NCBI RefSeq assembly: GCF_002999335.1
Contig: NW_020312065.1
Coordinates: 1-64,000 of the forward strand
Direction: 5' to 3'
Length of the DNA: 64,000 bases
Source: Cyclospora cayetanensis
Taxonomy: Eukaryota; Apicomplexa; Conoidasida; Eucoccidiorida; Eimeriidae
A program made the translations under genes and the position numbers. Shown here in pieces: positions 47,301 through 60,512 of the stretch. Position 1 is the first letter of the stretch. The number at the start of each line of letters is the position of its first letter. The notes beneath the pieces were generated by a model. It did no database searches. It was given only the letters and a program-made list of their open reading frames with translations, and was not told the DNA's origin.

Positions 47301-50188
47301 TTTTAGTGCTTCCACCGTATTTTCATGGCAGCACCCTTGTAGTGCTCGTTGTGCTACCTCCACGACTGAACTTCATCTGGCTTTAGCGCATCATCACGCC
47401 ATAGTCTTCAGTATCTATGTGCATATTCGTTTTGACACAGCTCAAGAGTTGAAACGCAGTCTTTTCCTGGGTGTCTCCTTCAGACTCTGCGAGAGAGCTT
47501 GTCAAAAGTTGGGCTAGACTGGAATTTTAGCTGCATCACCCTTGGGATTATAAGCCACAGGCCCATATTTGACGTTGGATATACCATTCTCTCTCCTTTT
47601 AGCTTGTCCCCCGATGTTTCTCTCGATCGGAAGGCCCTGAGCAACTTCCTACAAGAACTAAACGACCACTACAAGGACAACCCGTACCACAATGCGCTTC
47701 ACGGTGCCACCGTAAGCAGCAACAGCTTAATCAGGATGTGATGCTTCTACCTACCACACGCGAGCTCTGTGTGCGCCATGCATCTACTAGATCAGAAAGG
47801 AAGGGCCCAAGTGCTGTCCCTTGCCTTTTGCTCTCAGGTCTGTCACATGACGCTTTGCCTGCTCGAGATGCTGAGCGTCCGCGACATGTAAGGGAGGAGG
47901 TTTCATGGGAGAGCTAAGCTTTTGTCGTGCAGTGTTTGTGTGTTTATGTGTGTGTGTATGTGTAATTATATGTGTCTGTGTGTCTGTCTGTCTCTCTCTG
48001 TTTGTGTGTTTTAGTGTGTGTGTGTCTGTGTGAATCTTTCATCATCGTTGTATCGGTATTCGGGCTTTCGGACTACTACATACGGTCTAGTGTGGACTTC
48101 GACAGGTCTCCTGGCACTGTCATGGCTTGATCCGGCAATTATCGTGCGGTTGGTATGCACGTGTTTTTGCTTTCGTGCATTTAGAATGAGCGACTTTGAG
48201 GACGTTTCCGCCTGCATCGCGTCTTTGAGCCACGATGTGGTCCGTTTGCCACACCTTTTCTCTTGTACTTCTTGGGAAGAGAAGTTCTAACATTAGCTGG
48301 ATGCGGTCCCTAGTCGCTTCAGTGAGGGCAAACAGGGCCACGCGGTGTTTTTCGTAGGTGCCCTTCAGCATTGCAGATAAAAGCTGCTGCAGGGATTCAG
48401 ATAATCCGCTACTTTTGCTTTTTGTTTCAGGGCCACCCGGGCCGGAACAACAACTTTATGATCGCAGCTAACACCCCCCTGGCCATTACATACAACGACG
48501 AATCTGTTCTCGAGAATCACCATGCTGCGCTAACCTTCCGCATCCTAAGCAAGTAAGCTTACATTTTCTTCTGCTGTAGTAGGAGACAGCGGCAGTCATC
48601 ACTAGCTGAAAACTGTGCGGCAACGGAAAGCGGACAGCTTGAGCTGGGTAGCTTATTTAGCCATCACGTAAACGGCAAGCATACACTGGGGAATGCATGA
48701 TACATTCCTGCTGTTGGGCCACTCCCCTGCATGCCTTCGTTTTTGCGGTGTTTCTCACGGGATGCCTGTCTGTGGGTAGGCCTCAGTGCAATATCTTGGA
48801 GAAAGTTTCCCAAGAAGGATACCGGCTGATCAGGAAGCTGGTGATTGGGTGGATCCTTGAGACTGACATGAAGAAGCATTTCGACCACATTGCCAGCTTC
48901 AGGACGAGGCGAATGAACGCAGAGTTCAGTCTCGTCAACAATGAGGAGGACAGATCGTAAGAAGTCAGGGGTATACGGAAAGGCTCAGGGTGTAGGATCT
49001 CGGGATTAGGGTGCAACGATGGACGCACATAAAACCTGACCCTAGCTTATGCTTTTCCCGTTACCGAGTGCGCAACTTGTTTGCTCCTCGCTCTGCAAGC
49101 AGCAGCATTAGCTGGTTCCTACTGCTGTGCATTTTAGCACAGTTGTGCTTTTTAGGGTATGTGTTTTTCTTGTAACTTTCTTCATTTGTTTTTAGACGGA
49201 CGATATCGATGTGCATCAAAGCGGCAGATTTGGGCCACGCGGCCACGGATTGGGAGCAGCATCAGGAATGGTGTCGCAGAGTCTACATCGAGTTTTATGA
49301 GCAGGTAAACGGTAACATGCTTGAACACAGCTGGGAGGCCCTTTGAAGCATAGAGGCTACAAGCAACCGTGTATAAACGAGCGGTTGTTTTGTTCGTAGC
49401 CAAAACTAAACTAGCGATGCGACTATTAGATAAGCGGCTGGTGTAGATTTGCAATGTAAATATATAGTTACTTGATCTCCGCTGCACTGGGGTCCGCGGC
49501 CTGTTGTTTCTGAACTCCGCTTGATGAATTACACACCAGCTTGCCTCCCCATGATTCTGTGGGTACACTTTTCCAGTACAGCAGTCGCATAGCACGCAAA
49601 ACACAGCTGTTTTGTTTTTTGTACGGCTCTAGGGTGATGAGGAGGCGGAAATGGGGCTTCCAAAGTCTTTTCTTTGTGACCGTTCGGTTCACGACAAGGA
49701 GTTCCTCCCCGCACAGATAGGCTTCATTACCTTCGTTGTCAAAGTAAGCAGGTGCATTAGAACCCGCGCAGTAGCACTAGCTCTTGATGCTGAATATAAA
49801 AGTTCGAGTTGCCATGCTCCTTCAGCTTGATGCGCTTTTCACTTGGCAGCTCACCTCGACAAACATTTGGCAGCGCTAGACATGTACATGCGCGTGCTGA
49901 TACTACGTAAAGCACCCGCTCATAGGTTTTCATGTTGACCGGCCGGCTGCTATTAGAATTGCAAAGCACAGAGTAACCTATTTGTAAGCATTCAACCTGG
50001 CGTGAGTGCATGCATGTGTTCGTGAATTTATGCAGCCACTGTACGAGGAGCTGAAGGCAATGGATGACACTTTGCAGCTTCCTCATGAACAGGAACTTTC
50101 CAAGATTTGCATAGCTAACTTGGAGGCAAACGTAGCTTTGTGGCAAAAGAAGGAAAAGGAAGCGCAGAGCATAGCTCAAGAAAACTGA
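44305..50188 (+). CDS. Membrane-bound cyclic nucleotide phosphodiesterase (class I PDE)
   Basis: Fifteen exons keep phase and give 915 residues: 44305-44869, 45037-45461, 45639-45793, 46060-46282, 46399-46512, 46627-46761, 46959-47084, 47484-47711, 47838-47887, 48185-48239, 48431-48552, 48780-48956, 49196-49304, 49633-49743, 50036-50188. The first 190 residues are acidic, Ser-rich and disordered. Exons 2-4 encode about six transmembrane helices (for example VLLGAFLLTCLYI and FWLTLVVMVWAVPI). Exons 5-7 form a basic/acidic linker. Exons 8-15 are the PDE catalytic domain, with the metal-binding motifs YHNALHG, SLSHDVGHPGRNNN, ENHHAAL and IKAADLGHA, and the QIGFI helix near the nucleotide pocket. 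It hydrolyses cAMP or cGMP at a membrane; which one cannot be told. The six-span N-terminus is typical of apicomplexan PDEs that oppose PKG/PKA signalling in egress and motility. The start ATG is the first in the frame. Confidence 0.93.
47930..48045 (+). repeat. TG/TCTG microsatellite in PDE intron 9
   Basis: Imperfect TG, TCTG and TCTC units between exons 9 and 10 of the phosphodiesterase gene. Confidence 0.9.
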
Positions 50189-50711
50189 CCCTAATCATGA
50201 GAGGAACCCTAATAAACAACATATCGCAACCGTATCCTGCATATGCCGAATAGCTAAGAACGACCGCTGTAACCTTGGATTTTTGTTACAAAGCATTGCG
50301 TCGCATCCGCCAAACATCAGCTCCATGGGCTGGCGGAGTTTCAAATAGTTGAAATAACTTAAGTGAAACGAAGTATGCAGGCACAAGGTTGTCTGCACGG
50401 ATCTAGCTTCTTTTCTAGGTTCATGCTGCTACGCACATAACAGTTTAGGCTAATATATGGTCTTTGCAATAGCTAAGGCTATGCAGACATGAGAAGCGTG
50501 AATACACGAATCGCAAGAGAATTGGGTGAACTTCGAGCAAGGAGCACAGGGTGTCGAAGCCGCACATCTGCCTGTCTCTGCAGCTCGCGTGAATGTACGT
50601 AACAGTAGAATAAAAACCGGGACGAAAGCAGGTGCAAGCAAGGACGCAGGGATGCAACCGCAGAGGCGGAATAAAAGTAAACGGTAGTATGAAGGTGCTT
50701 TCCCATTTGTT
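50189..50711. other. Convergent spacer, no gene seen
   Basis: About 520 nt between the 3' ends of the phosphodiesterase (+) and DPY19 (-). Only short frames. Confidence 0.5.
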
Positions 50712-53700
50712 TCATGCCTTTAGTCCTCCTGAGATATCCCCCACAAGAAAGTGAACGATTTGCCTAAACGTGCGCAGCTTTGTTCCCTCAAAGAGTTGCC
50801 AGTGGCGGACAACGCAGCTGCTCTGGATGTTAATTTCCTGAAAATGCAGACCGCATAGCGAACGAATGGTTTCCATAGGACATTGATGGAGCGAAAAGCA
50901 CTTCGAGTTATTAACAACCAAGATGGAGAGCAAGGATCAGCGGCTATATCTTGAGTCTCTGGACGTCTCATGATTCATTCGGGTGGTTTTGATACCCGGG
51001 CCTTATGCCACAAAATGTGGGCGGATTCGCTGAAGCGAGTTCTCTTCGCTGCAGATATCTCATATCCTACAGTACACAGTGCGAAAAGAAACGAAAAAAG
51101 ATAAAAGGATGAAGCGACATTGATATGGGGAAAAAGGGTCACAGGATCTGCGTTGCACGCTTCGCTCTCGCATCGATTTGCTCATCCGGCGGCAGGAAAA
51201 GGGCATAAATGGATGGAAGGCGACAAGCGCCAAATGATAGGCACTCATAAGGAGCTTTATGTTGGCTGCAACTAAAACTATTTCCTTGCTTGGGCTTGGA
51301 GGTCAAAGGTCTCCGCTGATACGTCTCCTGCACACGTGCCGGCACCTTACGGGAGTCCCCAGCGATGTGTTGCAACAAAACAGCCCCGCGGCAGATATTG
51401 TCAGTTTCCTCCAGAAGTTCAGAACGAGGGAGGGAGAGCAGTGATGCGGTACTAAAACGAACAAGCACACCAGATGTTGCACCCAAACACGAGGGATGAA
51501 GTACGGGAAACAGTACCTTAGAGAGAACGGGCGCACTTTACAAGTGGCAAAAGGATTTGCCACGATACATGTGTTGACGAGGAGGTTGCCTCGGGCCGTG
51601 TTCGGAAAAGAGCCTTAGCAACAAGTAGTGTTGCATAATAAATAAGTCTGTTATTTATGAAGGACGACATGCGGGCAGTGCGCGATGCGGTGTAGGCCTC
51701 TGGATGTGTCCCTTGCTCCCCTGTACTTCAGCTCAGTCTCTCAAGCTCACTTTGCAACGCCATCTAGAGCCTGAATGTACAGATCATCGTCTTTGCTGTT
51801 CTCCTGAAGGTATAGAGCGTATTGTACCGCTCGACCCAGTGAAGGAGACTGCGTAGACGCAGCCATCTGCAGAAAAAAACGGAATGCGCCGGTAACACGC
51901 CAGAAATACGAGTACAAATAGGTGTGATTTTTCTCTAATGCACCTGAATGTTGCTGCATTACTTTAAGTGACTCTAGAGAGAAGCCACCAGGGGGCAACC
52001 GAAATACGACACCACATGAAACTTCTGCGCCTCTGACGGGCAGAAACAGACAGCCTTAGACACTTGCCCGGTAGTACTTTTCAGCGGCGGCAGGCGAATG
52101 CAGGTTGAAGTCGAGGAAAAGAGCGTATTGTTCCGTTGTCTCTGGGTCGCTAAAATGTTCGAGGGCCAAAGAATGAAGCAAGGAAGCAACCTGAGAATAA
52201 ACCTCGACATGGCCGCCAAGACGGATACTAGGCGCCAAAGCAAATGAGACCCCAAACCCTTTGGTATGAACCAGCATTCCCAGAAGCAGACTGCCTTGTC
52301 TTACATCCTTCAGGCCGTGCTTTTCGAGCATTCGCAGGCCTACTCCCGCGATGTTCGCTCCGCAGTGGGGGTCGGTCCTGCGACGAAACGGCACCACGGG
52401 TTTGCAGCATCGCAAACTTGAACAACGAAATGCATCCATCTCACTCTTTACTTTCGGAGGAACCACGAATAAAGAACGAGACAGTTGCGGGGAGGGTGCA
52501 CTCAGAGAGACTGGTGGAGTACACCGACTGCGGGGTGGGAAACGGATGTTATTAAGAAGCAGCATTGTTTACATCTTGCACCGTCTGATCCACGGTTCCC
52601 AGCTACTCTTTTGCATTATCTGGAGACACACGCACACAGAACCGAGAATATCGGCTCCCATATCTTTAGGTGCTTACGTCAACATACCCAGTTCACACAT
52701 GAACACGTGTTTTCTCACTTTTTCCTTCCAGTTGAAGGACAAGTACTCCTGGCTGGTTGCCGTCGGGGTCTCGGTAGCGAGCTGATCCACCATCGGCTCG
52801 TCCAGCCGCTGAAGGATGGAGAACTCTTCGTTTGCATACACCAGACTGAAAAAGCGGTTATTATCAAACAGGGTCCGGAAACAAAACCTTTGTTCCCGTG
52901 CAGTGCCAGCGGGACACTTAAAATTAAACGCATCGATCTTGTCCGCAACGTCAAATACGGATGTCCGGCCTTTCGGAGGAACTGAGAAGGAAAAGTAAAG
53001 TCACATCAGACGCGCGAGACGCTCTGGAGGCTACACAAGCAATCAAACAGCATGAAAAGCCTAGAAGTGCGCAGACAAAAGGCGTATTAACCACCAAAAC
53101 GCTACTGCGCGTACAAACAGCGTACATCTGCGGGCATGATGGCATACGGAAGGCCGCTGCTCTAAGCACTGCTCTACTGGCTGACGGAACGAATAAAGAA
53201 TGAAGATGAAGACAACACTGCGAAATCCGGAGACTTTGGGGAAATGGGTGTGTAGAATGCATTAGGGGGTTGTCTCTGGCCAGAGCAGAGCTCGGCCTAG
53301 AGTGCTGACAGCCAGGACAAGAAATGTGGTTCATCCTTAAAATGCCTTTATGTATCCCTTTGTGCTGAATAAAAATTAGTTTTTGCTGGACTTACCAGCA
53401 CACCGGAAACTGTTTTGAATAAGGAAGTCAACTTTGTACACATCTCTCAGCTGCTGGTTGTACAGCGGCATTGACGGACAGGCCGCTCCTCCGTACGTCA
53501 ACTGCACCTGCGCCGAGTCAGACGCATGGTAGAAAGATGACTAGACGTCAAATCAAAGCCAGCGTCATGCCAGCTTGAGCAAGCTGCCCATGGCATGCAG
53601 TGCGCACAAGGGCGGAGGCAGCATCGCCCATCCTTCGCGCAGGCGCCACCACTTGTGAATCCCATAAGCTTGGATAAACAGAAAACATACTGCTATGCCA

Positions 53701-56700
53701 AAGGCAAGTAGAAATCAAATGAATGAAAATCAAATGAATGAAAGTCAAACGATAGCGCAGAGCATAATGCAGAAAGCAGAACACAAAAGTATTTCGTTAG
53801 GAATGCCGTAGGCAGTAGATACTTGGGCATTAAATTACACAAATATAATTATGAGACCTTTTTAGAAAGACGCTACAGGCAGGCATAGCAAGAGTTGGCC
53901 GTTGCTGTTGCCTTCGCAGTTTCGTGTCAGTTGCCCACCCGCTTTCGGATTACGACATTTTCGTACTGCGGATGGACGACAATTCGAATTGAGGGGAGAG
54001 CCGCCCGCAAAAAGGCAGAAGTTGTCATGTCCCCCATAACGCCAGACCCGGGTGGAATATTTTTTGAGCTGCGTGTGGACGGGAAATCACAGGTGCAAAA
54101 AGCATGCATTGGATGACAGAGGATATGTAAAAGGCGGCAAATTTCTGTAGGTGATAGGGAGGATTCGGCATAATCAGTACCCATCTTTCGCTATGCAACG
54201 ATCGAAAATACGCCCAGCAAGCTCTTTATTTCCTTCTTCCACTGTTCATCTACAGCAACTCTCTAGACCGCAAACAGGATCGCCCACTAGAAATAAATTC
54301 AGGCGTAAAATCTTACAGCCACTCGACGAGCCTTTGCTTGCTGGGGTTATTCGCATTCTCCAGGGAAGGAAAAGGCGTCAGCATTTCAGATAGCGGAATC
54401 TTTATGTAAAAGGGTGTCAGCGAGAGGGGGGCCAAGACAAAAAACGCAATAATCTTAAGCACCCTCTTTGCCCTGGGTCCAACGGACCGCCGTGACGCTT
54501 GTGGAAGCCTGCACCACACCGCTTACAAACCGCAAGCCGATTTCCTTACATAGCAAACAGCAAGGCCCTAGGTTTATTGGAGTGTTTGCATTGCGCTAGT
54601 AGTAATGCCATAGCCCATAGCATGCCTTACGAGACAGCCGAGAGAAGCCGCTCTATGGAGGCGCGCCAGAAATCCGCAGAGACGATGAGTGAGGCAAACA
54701 GGCAAAGCAAAGGCAACGCCAAAACGCGTAAGCGTGCAATCAGCAGCATTAAGGCGGTGAAGCACAGCGTCTGAAGTCGTATAAAGACAACCACCACAAC
54801 CCTAAGCAAGGACCCGAAATCAGATCTCGCGAAAGCAGACAAATTCCTGTACCTCTCTAAAGCCCACCGCTGCCAGCCAATTCATAATAAACAGAGCCAA
54901 AGAAGTAGAGAAAACAATGTGACGTAGCAGCAGCAAAGATGGTCAAGTCTGCGAGCTAATAGGTCACAAAAGTCTTTTACATGCCTGGAGGAAAAGATAG
55001 CAAAGGCCTGGGCACAGGGCTGCTATGAACTGCTCGTCTGGTGTCTGCTTCTTGTTGTCTTCAAAGACATTTTCGACCTCAGTGCTAGGCTTTGCAGTCT
55101 TTGCCTGAACCAGATTCCCAGCATGGAGGCACCGTAACAAGATCAATGGGTATACTCGAGTAACTGCCCAGACGAACAGCGTTGCTTTCCTCCTAAAGGG
55201 AAACAAGCAGTATAACAAATGAAGTTACCGGCTTTCGCAACCTCAAATTCTCGCCAATCAACGCTTCGAGCTTTCGATGCTCTTCGGAAAGCCTCTCATC
55301 GCTCTTGGTCTCCTCCCTAAAAACGTCGAAGAAAAGGAAGAGCATACACCACCGAATGCTGCATGCTGGAACCGTCACACAATTCTTATTTAGACCAATA
55401 TTTTGACGAAAAAAGCTGACACACTGGGGTGTCTCAATAATGCAAAGAGCACATGGTGCAACATCCCTCATGAATGCTGTCCCCTTTTGGTAAGCCGAAC
55501 AGGGTACCTTTGCTTTCGCATTCTACTCACGGCACTACTGCATTCTGCTTTTCATCTCCTCTGAAGCCTTCAAGCCCTTCATCAAACTGCAGAAACACTT
55601 TCCAGTTTTTGCAGGTCAGGCGGTGCAGCAGGAAGATTTCTCTTCCAAGGAAAATCATCACGATTACCGCGATTGGGCAGGAGAAAAACAGAACTCCAGA
55701 GGATTTTATGTGGCTCGCCAAATTGGCATTCAAAGGAAGAAACTCCTGAGGACATCCAGTGCAAACATTCATCAAGGCTTCTGGCATAAAGAGACGCAAA
55801 TTCGAGGCCGCATTCATGTGCCGTTAAAGAGAAGAGAAGGAATAAATGAGTGACACAGAAGTGCTCAGGAGAGCAATAATGGGGTCGTTCAAGGGAAGAA
55901 GGCATAAGGCAGAGCTCGGCGGAGGTGCACGGGACGCACTGTGTGCCCAAGCATGTAAATGCTGCTGTCAAACGTGCTTTCCGAAAGACCCAGGTGATGC
56001 AACAGAATGCGAAATACGTGAGCGTCATCTTTTTCAAAACTGCGGGAGCAGCAAGCACCAAGGGAAAATGACAAAAGAGAGTCATCAAGAAATGAAACGT
56101 GCAACGCAAAATAATACTTAGATGTTCGTCGTGGAGAGCAACGAACGACCACACGAGTGTCGTAGACGCCAATCCAAGTGCAGCTTAATTCACTCGAGAG
56201 GAAAATTGTAATGACATTTCAAAAAAGCTGTATTGTATGCAGCATGTCTACAAAATGTAGGCAAGCTTAGGTAAGTGGTCTTTTACTAGGTAGCATTTCC
56301 ATGTTGCTTGTAGAGAAAGTGTCTACTCCAGCTGGCTGTCATCTCTAAGGGTGCAAAATGTGCAATATGTGGGATTCCTCTTCACATTCACTTTTGATAA
56401 AAGCAGAGCAAGGGATGTGTTCCCGCCCGATTTCACGATATGGAATAGCTTGGAATTACGCAAGGGGGTTGATCGTGCAGATGCAAAGTCATTGAGAAGG
56501 AGAATGAAACACATCGGCGTACGGAATAAGCGCGCATCGGATGAGCCCGCAGACGCCCACGGCAACAGCACCCCTCCGGAAGTCCACTGCTAGGAGCCAG
56601 AAGAGAAAATTGCGCGGGGAGGCGGAAAGACGCGAGAGGCACCATAAACTGAAGAGCACCGACACTGCGACATGTGGGAAGAAGGAGAAGGCCTGTGACG

Positions 56701-59700
56701 CAACAGACAGTGGCATAGAGGCACGATAAGGCAGAACTTGAACAAAAAGCTTGAGGTAGTGCGAAGAGAGTAAGCAAATACGGACAAGTCAGCTGTTGAA
56801 TGGGTGATTTCACTAGTGGAAAAGTGATCTAATCTAAGGGGTATACTGGAAGGGGCATATGGAAAGGGGCTACTGATGAGCTGTAAAAAAAGTGAAATAA
56901 TGGCATAAATTTCATGATGCCGCAAAAAAGAGCCATCACTCTGTTTCTGTAGCGTCGGTCGTGCAGCATCAAAGGTTTTTGTATTTCTGCGATGGAACGA
57001 CTCGATGGCTCTCTATCCGCATCGATCAATATTCGCAGAACTTCCAGGAACAGAGGCACTGACCTACAGCTCTTAATGTGAATGGTGCGTGTATACGTAC
57101 CAAGTAATTTGGGGCAAACATGAGGAGGAACACAGAAGCAAAAGACAGTAAGTAAAAAGAAACTATGCGGCGAATCACGATCGAGAGCGGATAGCCCAGC
57201 AGACACACTCCGAAGAGTGCTGCAACCTGCAAGCAAGTGCTCACAAGAAAAAAGCCCCAGCGCACAGTGCATGAGTCCGCAGATAACGAGCTAAGGGCAG
57301 GGCAAACAAGCATAAAGGCTGTCAAGACCAGAAGAACGAAAATCCAGGTCAGCCGCACCATTAGAATGTGGTGTATTGGCGGAAATCCCAGGCGATGACC
57401 ATAGCCAGGAAGATGACAGGCAATACAAAGGAAAAAGGAAAGAGAAGAAAACGGCAAATATAATATGTGGCTTGAAACAGAACATTAACGGAAAGTTGCC
57501 TGTCTTGTGCTTACTTGAGTTGTGAGGATAAAGACACCGAACTGCCATGCGAGCATTAGACCGCTAGCAGTGAAGAAGGCGGTCAGCAGAGGCCCCCATA
57601 TCTACGAAATTCCATTTAAACAAACAGCAGAAAATTGCGTGAGTGCAGCAAAGAGCCAGTGTCATGGGAAACTTTTCTACCTCCGTACCACGGTGCTTAA
57701 GGTTTCATGCACTTGCATATATAGTTTGCTGCCACCGGTTTTCGCAGAACGCGGATGGTCTCGAAAGACGAAAGCAACCTAGTTGACTTGCAGTGGTCTC
57801 AATGTATACGGAGAAGGAGGGAAAGAGGGGGGGCGCATGTTTGGGCATATTTTTGTTGCACGAGGACACTGTCAGTTGGTTGTAGTGGTGCACCGAAGAT
57901 GAGAGCGCGCCAAACATGATACTAACAAAATTGGCGCAAGCTCCTTGATTGGGTTGCCAGGCAAAGTTCAATTTACCTTGGCTTGTTGATTTTTCTTCAT
58001 GTGTCGTTGCAGCATGACGAAGAGGGCTATCATATTCAGCCAGAGAAACGGCAATCCCCAGTGCTCGCGTAGTGCCAGTGCTGTAATCACAAAATTGTCC
58101 AAAGGGTGCAGCAGGAAGAATAGCAAATATGCTTTGTTCCATCCGCCGATTTGCCACCAGTGTAGCAGGTGGCAGCTCTTTGGTGCTAGCAAGAAGATCT
58201 CACAGCCACTTCTCCCTCTATTGGCTTGTATGAGAGTTGAACGCGTACCGTCCGTTCTTAGAATAAGACGGTGATAGAAATTTCCCATAAAAAAACCATA
58301 GCAACAGATGCCGCACAACAAGCTGTTTCCTGCACTAGCCACCCACACAAACCACCAGCCGATATTGTCAGACAAGAGGCAGCCACCGATCGCGAAACGC
58401 AATTGACCGGAGGAAACAAACACAAGGAACGAGGAAAAGACGCATTGTAAGGCAGGATTATCGGGCAATATAAGAAAAGCGTGTGGATTCACATGGGCCC
58501 TACTCTGCCTCTCCTAAGTCCAATACCAAAAGAACTGTTTCTGCGTAGTGGGGTTTCTTCTTGCAGGAATACATTACACGCTCAATCCCGTATACGTATG
58601 TTATGAATATCGGAGCCCCTTCAACCTGTCTCAACGTACCGAGGCAGGCAGCTAGCACGCAGACGCAGGCTACGCCAAAGGCTTGGAACCAAAAGACTGA
58701 ATTACACGCACACTCGCACGCCCATAGGCTGAACAAGCTACGCCATGGACAGCCCCAAAACGCCTCGCTGCTGACGCTAAAGAAAGGCGCCCTAGGAGCC
58801 CTACTAGCGGCCCAAGCATCCCAAGCCACAGCAACAAAAGATCCTCAACGGCAACATAGCGACGACTAAGCGCCTGTTCAACGCCCCCCCATAACGCAGG
58901 AATGGAATCCTCTTCACGCTCAGACCACTAGGCAATGAGCCTTTGGACGTAAGGGCGGTCTAGTTTGTTTGTGTTGTGTGCCTGACTTGTCGCGGCGTAA
59001 AAATTGAAAGGCGTTCTGGCGATGAGCTCGAGAGTTGAAGGTGAGAAACAATGCCGGAGAAAGCGGTAAATCAGACCCAACAATAGTTCTGCGCAGCACA
59101 TATGCAAAAACAGCGAAGCTCAAGGAGCAGCCATGAGGACAAGTTCCCACGTACTCTTCTGAGTCTTGGGTTCTTCAGCTCTGGGAAGGTAGAGAGTTGC
59201 ACAAAAAACCATGAAAAAATTATCTGGGGCCAGAAGAGGACGCAACGATCTGCCGGAATCGCACGTTGAAGAGGCAGAGGGCAGAGAGAAACAAAACATA
59301 GAAGGCAGGAAGAAGACGGAATGCTAATTTGCTAGGGTATGCACTCTTATAGGACTATCAAATTCGTGAGGCTGTGGTAGGTACGACATGTGAAATCAAG
59401 TCCCACGAAGGTCAGATTTCACAGAATCCTGATCCCAGCCAAGTGCATGAGACGGTTCGTTCTTTCGCCTCAACTCTTCCTGTATCCCCATTAAGTACAA
59501 AATTTTGCCAAAATTCCGACTTCCCAACAGCCCTAACAGCGTGCTATGGCCCGAGCTTGTGTATTCAGAGACGGGAAGCCGCGAGACGGTGGAACTTGGC
59601 CGAAGGATTACCTGGGTAGATGTTGAAGCGCTCGAGAGCATTAATCGTAGTCGGGTGTTCGGACCGCTGATCTCGCCTGCCACGAAGCAAAGGGCGAAAT

Positions 59701-60512
59701 ACCTCTGAACCGTAAACTTTGAACCTCAAAGCCGAAGTTGTGGCCTTGAACTAGTGAAAACTTACATGAGAGTCGCGATGGCTTGAAGGGAAGAGGGGGC
59801 ACGAATTACGTCCAGATAGTACGAATAATACATCGCGTTCTGGGGACAAGCCACAAAGAGCGGTTCCTCTTCATTTTTCATCTGACACTATTTCTGTTTT
59901 GCGAGTTTTACACTCTGGAAAGGTTTCATCAGCAAGAAATCTCTTGGACGGGCAAGAGTCAAACTCTAAGTTTATCTACAGCTTCCAAAGTATCATCGCA
60001 GCTTTTATGACCTCCGAAAAGAGTGTGAGGGGTTGCTGATCTTCACTCATTTCAAAAGTGAGGCGGAAACGCCTCCACAGGAAGAGCGTGGTTATCGCCC
60101 TGAAAGGTTGCATACATCAAGCCGACCCGCCCAACTAGACAGAAGAAAACAATCACTGAAATATTAAGGCGAGAGGTGGCAGTAACCCAAAAGCTGAAGA
60201 TGCCACTAGCAACACCAGAAGATCTTTCCCATGGCGCTTGCTCGGAGAAAATACCTCTCAGAGCAGGCAAGTGCGAACGAAGCGAGCATACAAACATCCA
60301 TTTAGGGCAAGCGGACTTCTCGGGGGTAGAGACGGGGAAATATGCGTATTGGCTGATCCGACTCACCAAATTACGGCGCCAAGACAGAGCAAGCGTTGCA
60401 TCTTGATCGGTTTCGCGTCCAGGGATTTCATAGGTCCATGGAGCGCATCCCTTTTTATTTCGCCTGTGTCTGGCTCCTCCCCAGACGCATTCTTCTTTTT
60501 TTGCTGCGCCAT
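50712..60512 (-). CDS. DPY19: DPY19-type protein C-mannosyltransferase with C-terminal extension
   Basis: A multi-exon gene encoding an ER polytopic membrane enzyme. Supported exons: 60512-60367, 60205-about 60050, 59839-59766, 59676-59612, 59088-about 59010, one or more at about 58860-58560, 58080-57977, 57778-57713, 57601-57515, 57226-57101, about 56050-55930, 55780-55531, 55316-55229, 55104-54985, 54770-54631, 54508-54317, 54068-53939, 53507-53396, 52981-52719, 52527-52445, 52377-52305, 52190-52068, 51866-51751, 51451-51346, 50837-50712. DPY19 hallmarks in order: MYYSYYLDVIRAPS, ALERFNIYPELLLG, ALREHWGLPF, LMLAWQFGVFILTTQ, DDAHVFRIL, then the lumenal VEWLSKNIPPGSGVMGDM and VVHPQYENVVIRKR, and Cys-Pro/Phe-Cys segments. 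DPY19 attaches mannose to Trp of WxxW in thrombospondin repeats, using dolichol-phosphate-mannose. A helical tail of about 210 residues follows the core. Exon limits at 60050-59840, 58860-58100 and 56900-55800 are unresolved. Confidence 0.82.
53713..53750 (+). repeat. Short 15-nt direct repeat
   Basis: AATCAAATGAATGAA occurs twice in tandem with a third partial, diverged copy, in a DPY19 intron. Confidence 0.8.

Noticed and set aside
51747..51752. Stop codon at 51747 as the end of DPY19
   Set aside because: A GTGAGC donor just before it links in phase to two further exons ending at 50712; the earlier stop would be intronic.
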